From JAVKBW01 sp964352715 (GTDB taxonomy: Bacteria; Pseudomonadota; Alphaproteobacteria; UBA8366; Aestuariispiraceae), in NCBI GenBank assembly GCA_964352715.1, contig CAYGSU010000011.1, positions 5,996 to 69,995 on the forward strand: a stretch of DNA of 64,000 nucleotides, in the 5' to 3' direction. Shown piece after piece: positions 33,724 through 43,264 of the stretch (its first letter is position 1; each line of letters begins with the position of its first letter). A program made the translations under genes and the position numbers. The notes below the pieces were generated by a model. It did not search any database. It was not told the origin of the DNA and worked only from the letters and a program-made list of their open reading frames with translations.

Positions 33724-35491
33724 ACGGCGGCGTCTGCAACTGCCCGGCCGGCTGCAGAAGCGTCAGCCGTTCGGCCAGGCTCAATGCCTGCCGTTGATTG
33801 CCGGACGAAAGCCAACGGTGCACGAGCCGGGTCGAAATGGCGGTGAATGGATCACCGCCCTCCATCAGCGAGACGACCTGTTCCCACGCGTCGGGCGCTT
33901 TTGGCAGGTCGATAAAGTGGACCGTTTCATCCGGCGCGATGCCGGCCAGTGTCCGCGCCTGATCGATGGCTTTCAGCCAACCGCCTTCTTCGTCGATCAA
34001 TCCGACGGCAAGAGCATCCCTGCCGGTCCAGATGCGGCCCCGTGCGACATCATCGATCTGCGCGTCGGTCATGCCGCGCGCGTTTTGTACTTTCGACGAA
34101 AAATCATCGTAAACGAAATCCACGCCTTCCCTGAACTTTTCCCGGCCGCTCTGGGTCAATGGTTCGATTTCGCTCCACATCGCCGCATTGCGGCCAATCG
34201 AGACGCCTTCCCAGTTGACGCCAAGCCGGTTCCACAACGCCTCGGTCGCGAACTTGCCGGAATAGACACCGATTGATCCGGTAATCGCCCCGGCCGGTGC
34301 GAAGACGCGGTTGCCGTCCATTGCAATGAAGTATCCGCCACTGGCGGCAATATCGCCCATCGACACGATGATCGGCTTGCTGGCCTGTTTCAGCATCCTG
34401 ACCTGACGCCACACCTCGTCGGACGGCGCGTAACCACCGCCCGGTGAAACCACCCGCAGCACAACCGCATCGATGCTGTCGTCTTCCCGCGCATCGGCCA
34501 GCGCTGCCGCTACCGCCGCCGGGTCAAACGCGTTGGACCCGAAGATCGACCCGTCGCCGTCATCCCACACAATCGGCCCGACACCATAGACCAGCGCGAT
34601 TTTCGGCGCGGTATCCAGAATGTCATTCAGCCCTTCGGCAAGATAATCGGCCGGTTCGACCAGGTCGCCATCGACCGCAGTTTTCACCGCGACATAGGCT
34701 TTCGCCTCATCCCAGTATCCCCGTCCATCGACAAGGCCCAGCGCAACCGCGTCTTCAGCCAGATAAGGCCCATTGTTGAAGATGCGATTGATCGACCCGG
34801 GTTCAATGCGGTCGGACGCCACCAGTTCCTCCTCGACCAGACGGGTCCACGAAGTCAGAAGCCAGGTCAGATTCTGGCGCACCGGCGGCGGCATCGATGT
34901 GCGTGTGAACGGGTCTGCACCGCCCTTGAATTCATGGCGCTGCTCGAATTCCGCAGTAACCGAAATTTCGTCGAGCGCCTCTTTTGCATACGGCAATTCC
35001 AGCGCAAGACCGGTAAGTCCAAGCCCGCCGGTTCGCTGCAGCCAGATGTTTTCAAACGCCGCCGCGGCAATGTAGTCAACCGTAGCGTTCCAGTAGGACC
35101 CCATGTCTTCTGAATGTACCAGGGTGAATTTTCCGCTGTCTCTGAACGCCCGAACCGCCGCAGCGATTTCCTGCGCCTGCCCGAAACCGAGCGGACTTGC
35201 CCCCATCCGGGCAATGACCCCTTTGACGCGCGGATCCACCCTTGCCCGGTCAAGCGCCATCACGACATCACGGACGAGGATGCCGTCAGATTCGCCAAAC
35301 AGGCTTTCATCCGGCTTTTCGAGAATCGGGCGGTTCAGATCGATCGCCAGAACGATTTCATCCGGGAGGTCGACAAATGCGGCCCTTTGCTTGAAATTAA
35401 GGGCGACATAGCCGCCGACGATGATCGCGGCGACAACCGAAAAGCCGATCAAAGCAAACGACCAGAAGAAAAATTTTAGAATCCTGCGCAT
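33707..35491 (-). CDS. sppA: Signal peptide peptidase SppA, 67K long form (S49)
   Basis: A 594-residue membrane-anchored serine protease that degrades leftover signal peptides in the periplasm. One N-terminal TM helix lies at residues 5-30 (FFFWSFALIGFSVVAAIIVG). Two tandem S49 domains follow. The dyad looks intact: Lys in HEFKGGADPF, aligning with the E. coli VGTYKSAVEPF segment, and Ser in GDIAASGGYFIAM. It is convergent with tlyA (17-base overlap) and divergent from the amidoligase gene. Confidence 0.92.
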   Translation of the reverse strand: MRRILKFFFWSFALIGFSVVAAIIVGGYVALNFKQRAAFVDLPDEIVLAIDLNRPILEKPDESLFGESDGILVRDVVMALDRARVDPRVKGVIARMGASPLGFGQAQEIAAAVRAFRDSGKFTLVHSEDMGSYWNATVDYIAAAAFENIWLQRTGGLGLTGLALELPYAKEALDEISVTAEFEQRHEFKGGADPFTRTSMPPPVRQNLTWLLTSWTRLVEEELVASDRIEPGSINRIFNNGPYLAEDAVALGLVDGRGYWDEAKAYVAVKTAVDGDLVEPADYLAEGLNDILDTAPKIALVYGVGPIVWDDGDGSIFGSNAFDPAAVAAALADAREDDSIDAVVLRVVSPGGGYAPSDEVWRQVRMLKQASKPIIVSMGDIAASGGYFIAMDGNRVFAPAGAITGSIGVYSGKFATEALWNRLGVNWEGVSIGRNAAMWSEIEPLTQSGREKFREGVDFVYDDFSSKVQNARGMTDAQIDDVARGRIWTGRDALAVGLIDEEGGWLKAIDQARTLAGIAPDETVHFIDLPKAPDAWEQVVSLMEGGDPFTAISTRLVHRWLSSGNQRQALSLAERLTLLQPAGQLQTPPFRLAR

Positions 35492-35620
35492 TGATCAACT
35501 ATGCATTGGCGACAGAAATAGTCCAAGCCCATTTAGACAGCATCCGGTTGTAAATACAGGGCTTTGTCCTAGATACCGTGGTAGCGTTCACACCGACAAC
35601 GGAAACAGAAAAACAAAGAT

Positions 35621-36598
35621 ATGCCGTTACTGGATCCCCCTGTCGAAAACATGCCTGATGGCCAGCGCAGGCGGGTTGGAGTCGAGCTGGAGTTTTCCAA
35701 TCTTGACTGTGAAGCCGCCAGCCAGGTTGTGGCGTCGATGTTCGGCGGCGAGGCGGAATGGAAAGACTCGCATCGCATCCAGCTTAAAAATTCCGAAATC
35801 GGAGACTTCACGATCGAGCTGGATATGGCCATGGCCCATGCCGCCGATAAACAGAAGGAAGAGACGGATCGCATCCTGCCGGCGGATATCGATGCGGCGC
35901 TGAGCGACGCTCTCGGGTCTCTGGGCACGTTGTGGCTGCCGACTGAAGTCGTCTGCCCGCCGCTGGCCTATGATCAGCTGGAAAAGCTGGATGACCTGGT
36001 CGCCGCCTTGCGCAAAGCCGGCGCAACCGGCACCTATGCCGGATTGCTGTCTGCCTTCGGAACGCATCTGAACCCGGAAGTACCGGATGAATCGACGGAC
36101 TATATCGTCCCTGTCCTGCAGGCCTATCTCGTCCTCAGCGCCTGGCTTCGCGCCGAGATCGGGGTTGATGTCAAACGCCGGGCCACCCCTTTCATCGATC
36201 CGTTTCCGACCCGCTACGTCAGGAAGGTTCTGGCCGCATCCTATGCGCCGTCGATGTCAGAGCTTATCGACGACTTTCTGCTGGACAATCCGACACGAAG
36301 CCGCGAGCTGGACATGCTGCCGCTGTTCAAGCATCTGGACCGGGACCGGGTTGAGAGCCGGCTGCAGGATCACCGGATTAACGCGCGGCCAACCTTCCAT
36401 TATCGCCTGCCCAACTGCGATCTGGATAATCCGGACTGGAGCCTGAAAAAGGAATGGAACAGATGGGTTCGGGTGGAACGGCTGGCAGCAGACCCGCAGC
36501 GCCTGGCAGAGGCAAGAGCGGCCTATCTCGACCATCTCGACAGTTTCTTCTCGGTCGATTGGGCCACAAAGGCAAAGACATGGGCCGAATTTGACTGA
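35621..36598 (+). CDS. Amidoligase-family protein (COOH-NH2 ligase, ATP-dependent)
   Basis: A 325-residue protein of the putative amidoligase family, a branch of the glutamine-synthetase/ATP-grasp-like carboxylate-amine ligases. The start has the family hallmark RRRVGVELEFSNLD. A Glu/Asp-containing segment FTIELDMAMAH and a mid-protein FGTHLNPEVPDES follow. The family is thought to form amide bonds on small molecules or peptides; the substrate is unknown. Its stop overlaps the next gene (glutamine amidotransferase class I fold) by eight bases, so the two products likely act together. The start has no strong ribosome binding site; ATG 35651 is an alternative. Confidence 0.82.
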   Translation: MPLLDPPVENMPDGQRRRVGVELEFSNLDCEAASQVVASMFGGEAEWKDSHRIQLKNSEIGDFTIELDMAMAHAADKQKEETDRILPADIDAALSDALGSLGTLWLPTEVVCPPLAYDQLEKLDDLVAALRKAGATGTYAGLLSAFGTHLNPEVPDESTDYIVPVLQAYLVLSAWLRAEIGVDVKRRATPFIDPFPTRYVRKVLAASYAPSMSELIDDFLLDNPTRSRELDMLPLFKHLDRDRVESRLQDHRINARPTFHYRLPNCDLDNPDWSLKKEWNRWVRVERLAADPQRLAEARAAYLDHLDSFFSVDWATKAKTWAEFD

Positions 36599-37310
36599 AA
36601 CCGGCCAGCGTAAAAAAAGACCTCTTATCGGTGTCACCGCGTCACGCAAGGGCGGCCGGTTCATGTGGTGGTTCAACCGGTTTTCGGTCTGGCGAAACGG
36701 TGGCCGTGCGCTGCGCATTCTGCCTGGCGAAAACACCAGGGTCAGGGACTTCGACGGTCTTATTATCGGCGGCGGCGACGATATCGGGCCGACGCTGTAC
36801 GGCGCGGAATTCGACCCCGCCGTGCGGTTCGACCCGGAACGCGATGCGCTTGAAAAGGATCTGGTGGAACGCGCGGTCAATCGCGGCATTCCGACACTGG
36901 GCATTTGCCGTGGCGCGCAGATGATCAATGTCTCATTGGGTGGCAAACTGCATAAGGATATTTACGAAATCTTCGAAAATGCCTCGCGGGTCAGAACCCC
37001 GCTGCCTGTCAAGGATATCACCATTGAGGCCGACAGCCGTCTGGCCGATATCGTCAGCACGCTGAAATGCCGGGTGAACGCCATTCACCATCAGTCGGTC
37101 TCCGAACTCGGTCGAGGACTGGCAGCGGTCGCCCATGACAGGCAGGGCATTATCCAGGCAGTGGAGGCCGGGACCGGGCCGTTTCTGATCGGCGTGCAAT
37201 GGCATCCGGAATTTCTGATTTTCGACCGGGGTCAGCAGAATTTATATCGCGCCCTCATTGAGGCCGCACGATCGACTGACCATCAGGCCGTCGCCGCATC
37301 CAGCGCCTGA
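36591..37310 (+). CDS. Class I glutamine-amidotransferase-like gamma-glutamyl hydrolase (PuuD family)
   Basis: A 239-residue peptidase_C26 protein. The nucleophile elbow is GICRGAQMINVSLGG and the His-Glu pair is in GVQWHPEFLIF, completing a Cys-His-Glu triad. PuuD relatives cleave gamma-glutamyl-GABA or other gamma-glutamyl amides. It starts with TTG at 36591 inside the end of the amidoligase gene (8-base overlap); the first ATG, 36664, would cut into the domain. The pairing of an amidoligase with a C26 protein implies making and breaking, or processing, of a gamma-glutamyl-type amide. Confidence 0.85.
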   Translation: MTETGQRKKRPLIGVTASRKGGRFMWWFNRFSVWRNGGRALRILPGENTRVRDFDGLIIGGGDDIGPTLYGAEFDPAVRFDPERDALEKDLVERAVNRGIPTLGICRGAQMINVSLGGKLHKDIYEIFENASRVRTPLPVKDITIEADSRLADIVSTLKCRVNAIHHQSVSELGRGLAAVAHDRQGIIQAVEAGTGPFLIGVQWHPEFLIFDRGQQNLYRALIEAARSTDHQAVAASSA

Positions 37311-38632
37311 AGCGTGCCCAGATTCCATCGCTGGTGCGGCTGATAGTCCAGCCGCTCCGCAAGCAGGTTACGGGCGATATCATGCCGACCATCCGCCAAA
37401 GCAGCGGTTACGGTCAGCCGGTCGAACAGATCGCGCTGTGCCCTGCTGCCGCCAACCAGATAAAACGAATCGCGCACCGGCAACAGCCGGTCCAGCGCTT
37501 TGCCGGGTCTGTCCGCCGCCAGATCGAACAACGCATCGGCCAGTGGCAAACCCACGCAATCGGTAATGCTTGATTGGGTCTCGTCGGTTCCCGTCGCATA
37601 GGTTGCCATGGAATCCCGCATTTCCGAGGCAAGCGCCATCCGGTCAGTCCTGATCAGGGCCAGCAGGTAATGCAGGTCGGCGAATACCAGCCGGTGATCG
37701 TGAATGCGACCCGCCGCCTTTTCCGACAGGGCGACCCAGCGGTCGCCGACATCAACGCCCGCATTCTCAAGCCGCCATAACAGGGCGACGCCGTTCGACA
37801 CATCCAGATAATCGTCCGACTCGTCTGTCCAGACCCGGCTGTCATAGTGCGCAAGCGCACCGCCATGATCTTCCAGTTCAACGTAGAAAAGCGCCCGGTG
37901 CCATTCCGCATGAAAACGGAAATTGTGAATTGCCGACCAGTTGCCGGAAAGATGGTCGAGAAATTCTGCGCCCTCCTGCGGTCGTGCCTGCATTTCGCAG
38001 ACATGCGCAACCGCGTGGGCGGCCCAGATATCCGCCGGGTCGATTTCCACAGCCTTGCGGCCGGCGGCTTCCGCCCGGTCATAGGCGCCGGTTTCCTCCA
38101 GCGTGAAAGCGTAGTTGCCCAGCATGAACCCGTAACCCGGGTCCGTGTCATTCCATGCATGGAGCAATCTAGCCATTGTCTTGCGCATGCCTTCGGCATC
38201 GCCCAGATAGAACAGATTGAAATGCGCAAATTTCGATGCCAGCACGTCGCGCGGGTATACCAGCAATAGACGCTGCCAGACATGCACAGCGCCGCGCATA
38301 TCGCCGGACACCCATTTGTCGATGGCGATCAGGTGCTGTTTTTCCTGTTCGGTTCCGCCATCACCCTGCGCCAGCAAGGTCCGCGCCGTTGTCACAGACT
38401 TCGCCGCCCTCGCATCCATCGAAGACAGGGCGAACATTTTCAGGAAGCCGGCTTTCGCCACATGCGCCATCGGCATATCCGGGTCATGCGCAAAAACGGC
38501 CTTCAGACTGTCGCCGACATCGACGCGCATGGCCAGATAGTTGAGAACGGTTATTTCAAAAAGGCGAAGGGTTTCGGCATTCCGGGCCGTCCAGTCGTTT
38601 CCCCAGCAATCGGTTTGAACCGTCACCGGCAT
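37283..38632 (-). CDS. Tetratricopeptide-repeat protein (TTC38-like)
   Basis: A 449-residue soluble helical protein with TPR-like repeats across most of its length, for example GNYAFTLEETGAYDRAEAAG followed by GRKAVEIDPADIWAAH, matching the TPR consensus. Overall layout resembles the TTC38 family found in bacteria and eukaryotes, of unknown function. No signal peptide. It starts eight bases after the aroC stop and is probably co-transcribed with fabI and aroC. Its 3' end overlaps the convergent C26 hydrolase gene by 28 bases. Confidence 0.72.
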   Translation of the reverse strand: MPVTVQTDCWGNDWTARNAETLRLFEITVLNYLAMRVDVGDSLKAVFAHDPDMPMAHVAKAGFLKMFALSSMDARAAKSVTTARTLLAQGDGGTEQEKQHLIAIDKWVSGDMRGAVHVWQRLLLVYPRDVLASKFAHFNLFYLGDAEGMRKTMARLLHAWNDTDPGYGFMLGNYAFTLEETGAYDRAEAAGRKAVEIDPADIWAAHAVAHVCEMQARPQEGAEFLDHLSGNWSAIHNFRFHAEWHRALFYVELEDHGGALAHYDSRVWTDESDDYLDVSNGVALLWRLENAGVDVGDRWVALSEKAAGRIHDHRLVFADLHYLLALIRTDRMALASEMRDSMATYATGTDETQSSITDCVGLPLADALFDLAADRPGKALDRLLPVRDSFYLVGGSRAQRDLFDRLTVTAALADGRHDIARNLLAERLDYQPHQRWNLGTLQALDAATA

Positions 38633-38639
38633 CTTCCCG

Positions 38640-39728
38640 TCACAGACCGCACTGGCCGCGATGGCGCAGAAGTTGATCCGCCAGCACCACCGCCATCATG
38701 GCTTCGCCAACCGGAACCGCCCGGATGCCGACGCAGGGATCGTGCCTACCCTTGGTCAGTATTTCGGTCGCCTGCAGGTTCTTGTCGACCGTCTTTCGCG
38801 GCGTCAGGATAGAACTCGTCGGCTTTACGGCAAACCGGCAGACGATCTGCTGACCTGTCGATATGCCGCCCAGCACGCCGCCGGCCTTGTTTGAGCAGAA
38901 CACCGGCTTGCCGTCAGGGCCCGGTTCCATTTCATCGGCATTTTCCTCACCGGTCAGTTCGGCCGATGCGAACCCGGCGCCGATTTCGACGCCCTTCACC
39001 GCGTTGATGCTCATCATCGCTTTCGCCAGTTCGGAATCCATCTTGTCGTAGATCGGCGATCCCAGACCCGCCGGAATGCCATCAGCCACAACCTCGATAA
39101 CCGCGCCAATGGAGGACCCGGCCTTGCGGATACCGTCGAGATAGGTTTCCCACTCGGCGGCCATTTTCTCGTCCGGGCACCAGAACGGATTTTTCTCTAT
39201 CGTGGCCCAGTCCCAGCGGCTGCGGTCAATTTTGTGCGGCCCGATCTGCACCAGCGCCGCGCGGATCGAAACATCTTTGCCGAGAATGCTGTGCAGAACC
39301 CTGCGGGCGACGCCACCGGCAGCAACCCGGCTGGCAGTTTCCCGCGCCGATGAGCGTCCACCGCCGCGATGGTCGCGGATGCCGTATTTCTGCCAATAGG
39401 TATAGTCGGCATGACCGGGTCGAAATTTTTCGACGATATCGCCATAGTCCTTCGACCGCTGGTCGGTGTTCTCGATCATCAGACTGATCGGCGTGCCGGT
39501 GGTCAGCCCGTCGAAAACCCCGGAAAGAATGCGAACTTCGTCGGCTTCCTTGCGTTGGGTGACGAATTTCGATTGGCCGGGTTTGCGCCGGTTCAGCCAG
39601 ACCTGGATATCCTTCTCGGACAAGGGGATACCGGGCGGCGTGCCGTCAATGACACAGCCGATGGCCGGCCCGTGGCTTTCACCCCAGGTCGTGAACCGAA
39701 ACAGATGTCCGTATGCGTTTGACGCCAT
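38640..39728 (-). CDS. aroC: Chorismate synthase
   Basis: A 362-residue complete chorismate synthase, the FMNH2-dependent last step of the shikimate pathway (EPSP to chorismate). The start motif is SNAYGHLFRFTTWGESHGPA; the FMN/substrate motif is DHRGGGRSSARETASRVAAG; the C-terminus carries CVGIRAVPVGEAMMA. It follows fabI by 18 bases, as in many Alphaproteobacteria. Confidence 0.96.
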   Translation of the reverse strand: MASNAYGHLFRFTTWGESHGPAIGCVIDGTPPGIPLSEKDIQVWLNRRKPGQSKFVTQRKEADEVRILSGVFDGLTTGTPISLMIENTDQRSKDYGDIVEKFRPGHADYTYWQKYGIRDHRGGGRSSARETASRVAAGGVARRVLHSILGKDVSIRAALVQIGPHKIDRSRWDWATIEKNPFWCPDEKMAAEWETYLDGIRKAGSSIGAVIEVVADGIPAGLGSPIYDKMDSELAKAMMSINAVKGVEIGAGFASAELTGEENADEMEPGPDGKPVFCSNKAGGVLGGISTGQQIVCRFAVKPTSSILTPRKTVDKNLQATEILTKGRHDPCVGIRAVPVGEAMMAVVLADQLLRHRGQCGL

Positions 39729-39746
39729 TGTGGCTTCCCAAGCGGC

Positions 39747-40592
39747 CTAGACGCTTTTGGCGCCCTTTAGCGAGCCAAGCAGCGCGGATACTTCTTCCGC
39801 CGCATCGACAGCAACCATACCGACCGTGTGGTATCCGCAATCCACATGATGCACTTCACCGGTCACCCCGCCGGATAGATCCGACAGCAGATACAGGCCT
39901 GCCCCGCCAACATCTTCGATCGTGACATTGCGCCGCAATGGCGAGTTCAGTTCATTCCATTTCAGGATATACCGGAAATCGCCGATACCGCTTGCCGCCA
40001 GCGTCTTGATCGGTCCGGCGGAAATCGCATTCACCCGCACACCGGCATTACCCATATCAACGGCAAGATACCGCACGCTTGCTTCAAGCGCCGCTTTTGC
40101 AACGCCCATGACGTTGTAATGCGGCATCACCCGTTCAGCACCGTAATAGGTCAGCGTCACAATCGAACCACCCGGCTGCATCAGGGGCGCCGCCCGCTGG
40201 GCGATAGCCGTCAGCGAATAACAGGAGATATCCATGGTTCGCAGAAAATTATTGCGGGATGTCGCCAGATACTGGCCTTTCAATTCATCCTTGTCGGAAA
40301 ACGCGATGGCGTGAACCAGAAAATCCAGCCCACCCCAGCGGTTCTTAACCTGCTCGAACACTTCGTCGATACTGGAATCATTGGTTACGTCACAATTGAC
40401 GAGAAAAGAGGAGCCGATGGATTCCGCCAGCGGTCGCACGCGTTTTTCAAGCGCTTCGCCCTGATAGGTAAAACCCAGTGTCGCCCCCTGCGCCGCTACT
40501 GCTTTTGCGATCCCCCAGGCGATCGAACGATCATTGGCAACGCCCATTACGAGCCCGCGCTTTCCATGCATAAGCGGCGCAGAATCTGTCAT
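39747..40592 (-). CDS. fabI: Enoyl-[acyl-carrier-protein] reductase (NADH)
   Basis: A 281-residue FabI, which reduces enoyl-ACP in type II fatty-acid synthesis. The divergent SDR cofactor loop is GVANDRSIAWGIAKAVAAQG. The FabI-type active site (Tyr-x6-Lys) is visible as YNVMGVAK. ATG 40592 follows GAGGG; a TTG one codon upstream is less likely. First gene of the fabI-aroC-TPR unit, divergent from the YihY gene. Confidence 0.94.
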   Translation of the reverse strand: MTDSAPLMHGKRGLVMGVANDRSIAWGIAKAVAAQGATLGFTYQGEALEKRVRPLAESIGSSFLVNCDVTNDSSIDEVFEQVKNRWGGLDFLVHAIAFSDKDELKGQYLATSRNNFLRTMDISCYSLTAIAQRAAPLMQPGGSIVTLTYYGAERVMPHYNVMGVAKAALEASVRYLAVDMGNAGVRVNAISAGPIKTLAASGIGDFRYILKWNELNSPLRRNVTIEDVGGAGLYLLSDLSGGVTGEVHHVDCGYHTVGMVAVDAAEEVSALLGSLKGAKSV

Positions 40593-40771
40593 CAACGAGC
40601 CCTCAAAGTTATGCTATTATTTCAACCGGGTAGGACAGCCATCCTACACGAGTCCACCGAACGGTCAAACGATGTAGAGGACGTTACGGCAGGGCAAACC
40701 GACCGCCTAACTTGGGTTTTCTTGCAATTCGTCGTACCTTTAAACAGCGATGGGCAGAAAAGGTACTTACG

Positions 40772-42229
40772 ATGGAGGCTGATTCCGGTTCCGGCTCGAC
40801 TCCGCAGAAAAACCTGAGCAAGGCGGAACAAACATCGCGCCGACGGACGAAGCTGTTGCGTTCGGCGCGCGGTATCGAGAACTGGCGTTTTCTGGTCTAT
40901 GTCGCTGACCGATTCATGCACGACAATTGCCAGCAGCGCGCAGCTGCGCTGACCTTTACCTCGTTGCTGGCCGTTGTCCCGATGCTGGCCGTCAGTTTCG
41001 CCATCTTTGCGGCTTTTCCCGCCTATGCACGAATGCGCGATCAGGTGCAGGCCTTTCTGTTCGAGAACCTGGTGCCGCATGTCGGCGCTTCCCTGCATAC
41101 CTATCTTGAAGACTTCACGGCGCAGACCGGCAAGCTGACCACCGTGGGCGTGGTCTTTCTGGCACTGTCGGCCGTCATGCTGATGGTCAGCGTCAGCAAC
41201 ACGTTCAACCATATCTGGCGGGTCAGGCAGACCCGGTCCGTGATCGCGCGCATGGTTACATTCTGGGCGATGATCACGTTGATGCCCCTTCTCTTCGGCG
41301 CCAGCCTTTCGATCAGCAGCTATCTTTTTGCCGCATCGGAAACGGCAGGCAGCGCCCCGCCGCCGGAGTTTCTGTCGAATGTCGGCTTTCTTGTGCCCTT
41401 CGTCCTCCAGGCGATCGGATTTTCCGCCGTCTTCCTGCTGATGCCGAACTACCCGGTCCGGCGCAGCGATGCGGTGATCGGCGGCCTTATCGCAAGCACA
41501 TTGTTCGAACTTTTGAAGGAAGGGTTCGGTCTCTACATCACCTCTTTCCCGACCTACCAGACGATATACGGCGCGATGGCCACGATCCCGATTTTTCTGG
41601 TCTGGGTCTATCTTGTCTGGATTGTGGTTCTGGTTTCTGCCGAACTGACCGCTGCAATTCCCGAATGGCAAGCCGGCACACGGCGGGTTCGCCGCCGGGA
41701 CCTTGCCCCGCTGGCCAGAATGCTGGCGGCGTTGGGCATTCTGGCGGCCTTGCGTGAGAAATCCATCGACGGCGGCGGGCTCAGCCCTCGGCGACTGCTG
41801 CGCGACACCGGGTTGCGTCCTGACGATTTCGCCGAAGCGTCGCATTTCCTGAAGAAACACAATTACATAACGCGTGGGGAAAAACGCGAATGGCTGCTGT
41901 GTCGCGACCTGAGCACGGTTACAGTCTACGATCTCTATACCGATCTTGACTTAGGATTCGATCATCCGATCCGGGTCCGTCTGTTGCAAAAGGCCTGGGC
42001 GCGACGGTTTTCCGAGCTGAAGGAAGAACTGCACGGCCTGTCGAGTGAAACGCTGGCGATGACGCTAGAGGACCTGCTGGCGCCGGCAACGCCGGGCGAA
42101 CGGCATGCCGTCAGCAATGATGACATAGACGAGGAAGACGATCGGGAAGAGAACAAAAAAGAACGTCGTTACGGGCGAGCGCGTATTCTGGCGCTGCTCG
42201 GCATCGGTGCGCTGAGCGCCGGATCCTAG
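40772..42229 (+). CDS. YihY/BrkB-family membrane protein
   Basis: A 485-residue polytopic protein. About residues 35-280 form the YihY (UPF0761) domain with six TM helices (for example AVSFAIFAAFPAYA, VFLALSAVMLMVSVSNTF, IPIFLVWVYLVWIVVLV). The C-terminal 200 residues are soluble, with a winged-helix-like stretch, and end in an acidic tract before a final short hydrophobic stretch. Once called ribonuclease BN, the family is now of unknown function. Start 40772 is chosen over a TTG at 40712 on the basis of a nearby AAAGG. Confidence 0.85.
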   Translation: MEADSGSGSTPQKNLSKAEQTSRRRTKLLRSARGIENWRFLVYVADRFMHDNCQQRAAALTFTSLLAVVPMLAVSFAIFAAFPAYARMRDQVQAFLFENLVPHVGASLHTYLEDFTAQTGKLTTVGVVFLALSAVMLMVSVSNTFNHIWRVRQTRSVIARMVTFWAMITLMPLLFGASLSISSYLFAASETAGSAPPPEFLSNVGFLVPFVLQAIGFSAVFLLMPNYPVRRSDAVIGGLIASTLFELLKEGFGLYITSFPTYQTIYGAMATIPIFLVWVYLVWIVVLVSAELTAAIPEWQAGTRRVRRRDLAPLARMLAALGILAALREKSIDGGGLSPRRLLRDTGLRPDDFAEASHFLKKHNYITRGEKREWLLCRDLSTVTVYDLYTDLDLGFDHPIRVRLLQKAWARRFSELKEELHGLSSETLAMTLEDLLAPATPGERHAVSNDDIDEEDDREENKKERRYGRARILALLGIGALSAGS

Positions 42230-42248
42230 GAACTGTTGCGAGCCACGG

Positions 42249-43175
42249 CTAGGTGATTAGCCCGGATTTCCGGCGGACGTCATATTCGAAATCCTTCGAC
42301 CAGTTCTCGACAAATTCGATAAGGTCCGGGTCCGGTTTGTCGGGCAGCATGATTTTCAGCTTAATGTACTGATCGCCCGGCCCGCCCTTGCGCGGAACCA
42401 CACCCTTTCCTTTCAGTCTGAGCGACGTACCGGTATTTGCGCCTTTCGGCACGGTAACGGTGACTGGGCCGTGGATCGTCGGCACTGTAATCTTTGCGCC
42501 CAGAACGGCTTCACCCAACGTGACCGGAATATCGACAAAGATATCCAACCCGTCGCGTTCATAGAATTTGTGCGGATCGACCTGAACTTCGACAAAAGCG
42601 TCGCCTGTTTCGCCGCCGCCCATGCCCGGCATGCCCTGCTGTTTCAGGCGCAGGGTCTGGCCGTTTTCGGTTCCCGGCGGAATGTCCACGTCGATGGTCT
42701 TGCCGTCATACAGCTTGATGCGGCGACGGACACCCAGCACCGATTCCTCGAACGGTATCCGAACGGTATAGCTGACATCCTTGCCGCGCATGCTGGCCGT
42801 ACGCGTCCGCGCGCCGCGCCGGCGACCGAACAGATCGCCAAACAGGTCGTCTGCATCGGCCTCAAAGCCGCCAAACCCGCCGGCGAAACCGCCACCACCG
42901 CCGCCACCGCCCGGTTGCGCGCTTCGGGTGCCGAAACCGAAATTCCGGCGCGGCGATCCGTCGGCATTGATTTCGCCGCGATCAAATTTCTGCCGTTGAG
43001 CGGCATCGCTGAGAAGATGGTAGGCGGCCGTCACTTCCTTGAAGCGCTGCTCGACAATCTTGTCACCCGGATTGACGTCCGGGTGAAGTTCCTTTGCTAG
43101 AGAACGATAAGCCTTTTTGATGTCCGCCTGCCCGGCGCCTTTTTCAACACCGAGCACGTCGTAGGGATTCTTCAT
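42249..43175 (-). CDS. DnaJ-class co-chaperone (CbpA-like, no zinc finger)
   Basis: A 308-residue J-domain protein. J domain at residues 1-70 (NPYDVLGVEKGAGQADIKKA and the HPD motif in LHPDVNPGD), then a Gly-rich linker (about residues 85-110) and the C-terminal substrate-binding and dimer domains (RIPFEESVLGVRRRI, VDIPPGTENGQTLRL). There is no CxxCxGxG zinc region, so it is CbpA/DjlA-type rather than DnaJ. Start ATG 43175 is used; 43193 is possible. It works with an Hsp70 elsewhere in the genome. Confidence 0.88.
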   Translation of the reverse strand: MKNPYDVLGVEKGAGQADIKKAYRSLAKELHPDVNPGDKIVEQRFKEVTAAYHLLSDAAQRQKFDRGEINADGSPRRNFGFGTRSAQPGGGGGGGGFAGGFGGFEADADDLFGDLFGRRRGARTRTASMRGKDVSYTVRIPFEESVLGVRRRIKLYDGKTIDVDIPPGTENGQTLRLKQQGMPGMGGGETGDAFVEVQVDPHKFYERDGLDIFVDIPVTLGEAVLGAKITVPTIHGPVTVTVPKGANTGTSLRLKGKGVVPRKGGPGDQYIKLKIMLPDKPDPDLIEFVENWSKDFEYDVRRKSGLIT

Positions 43176-43264
43176 CCGTTCACTGACCGCCATAAGTTCA
43201 ACCAATCGCAAGCGCTGGCGCCGACAAACCGACGCCAGTCGCTATACGAATGTTACCTTGTACC

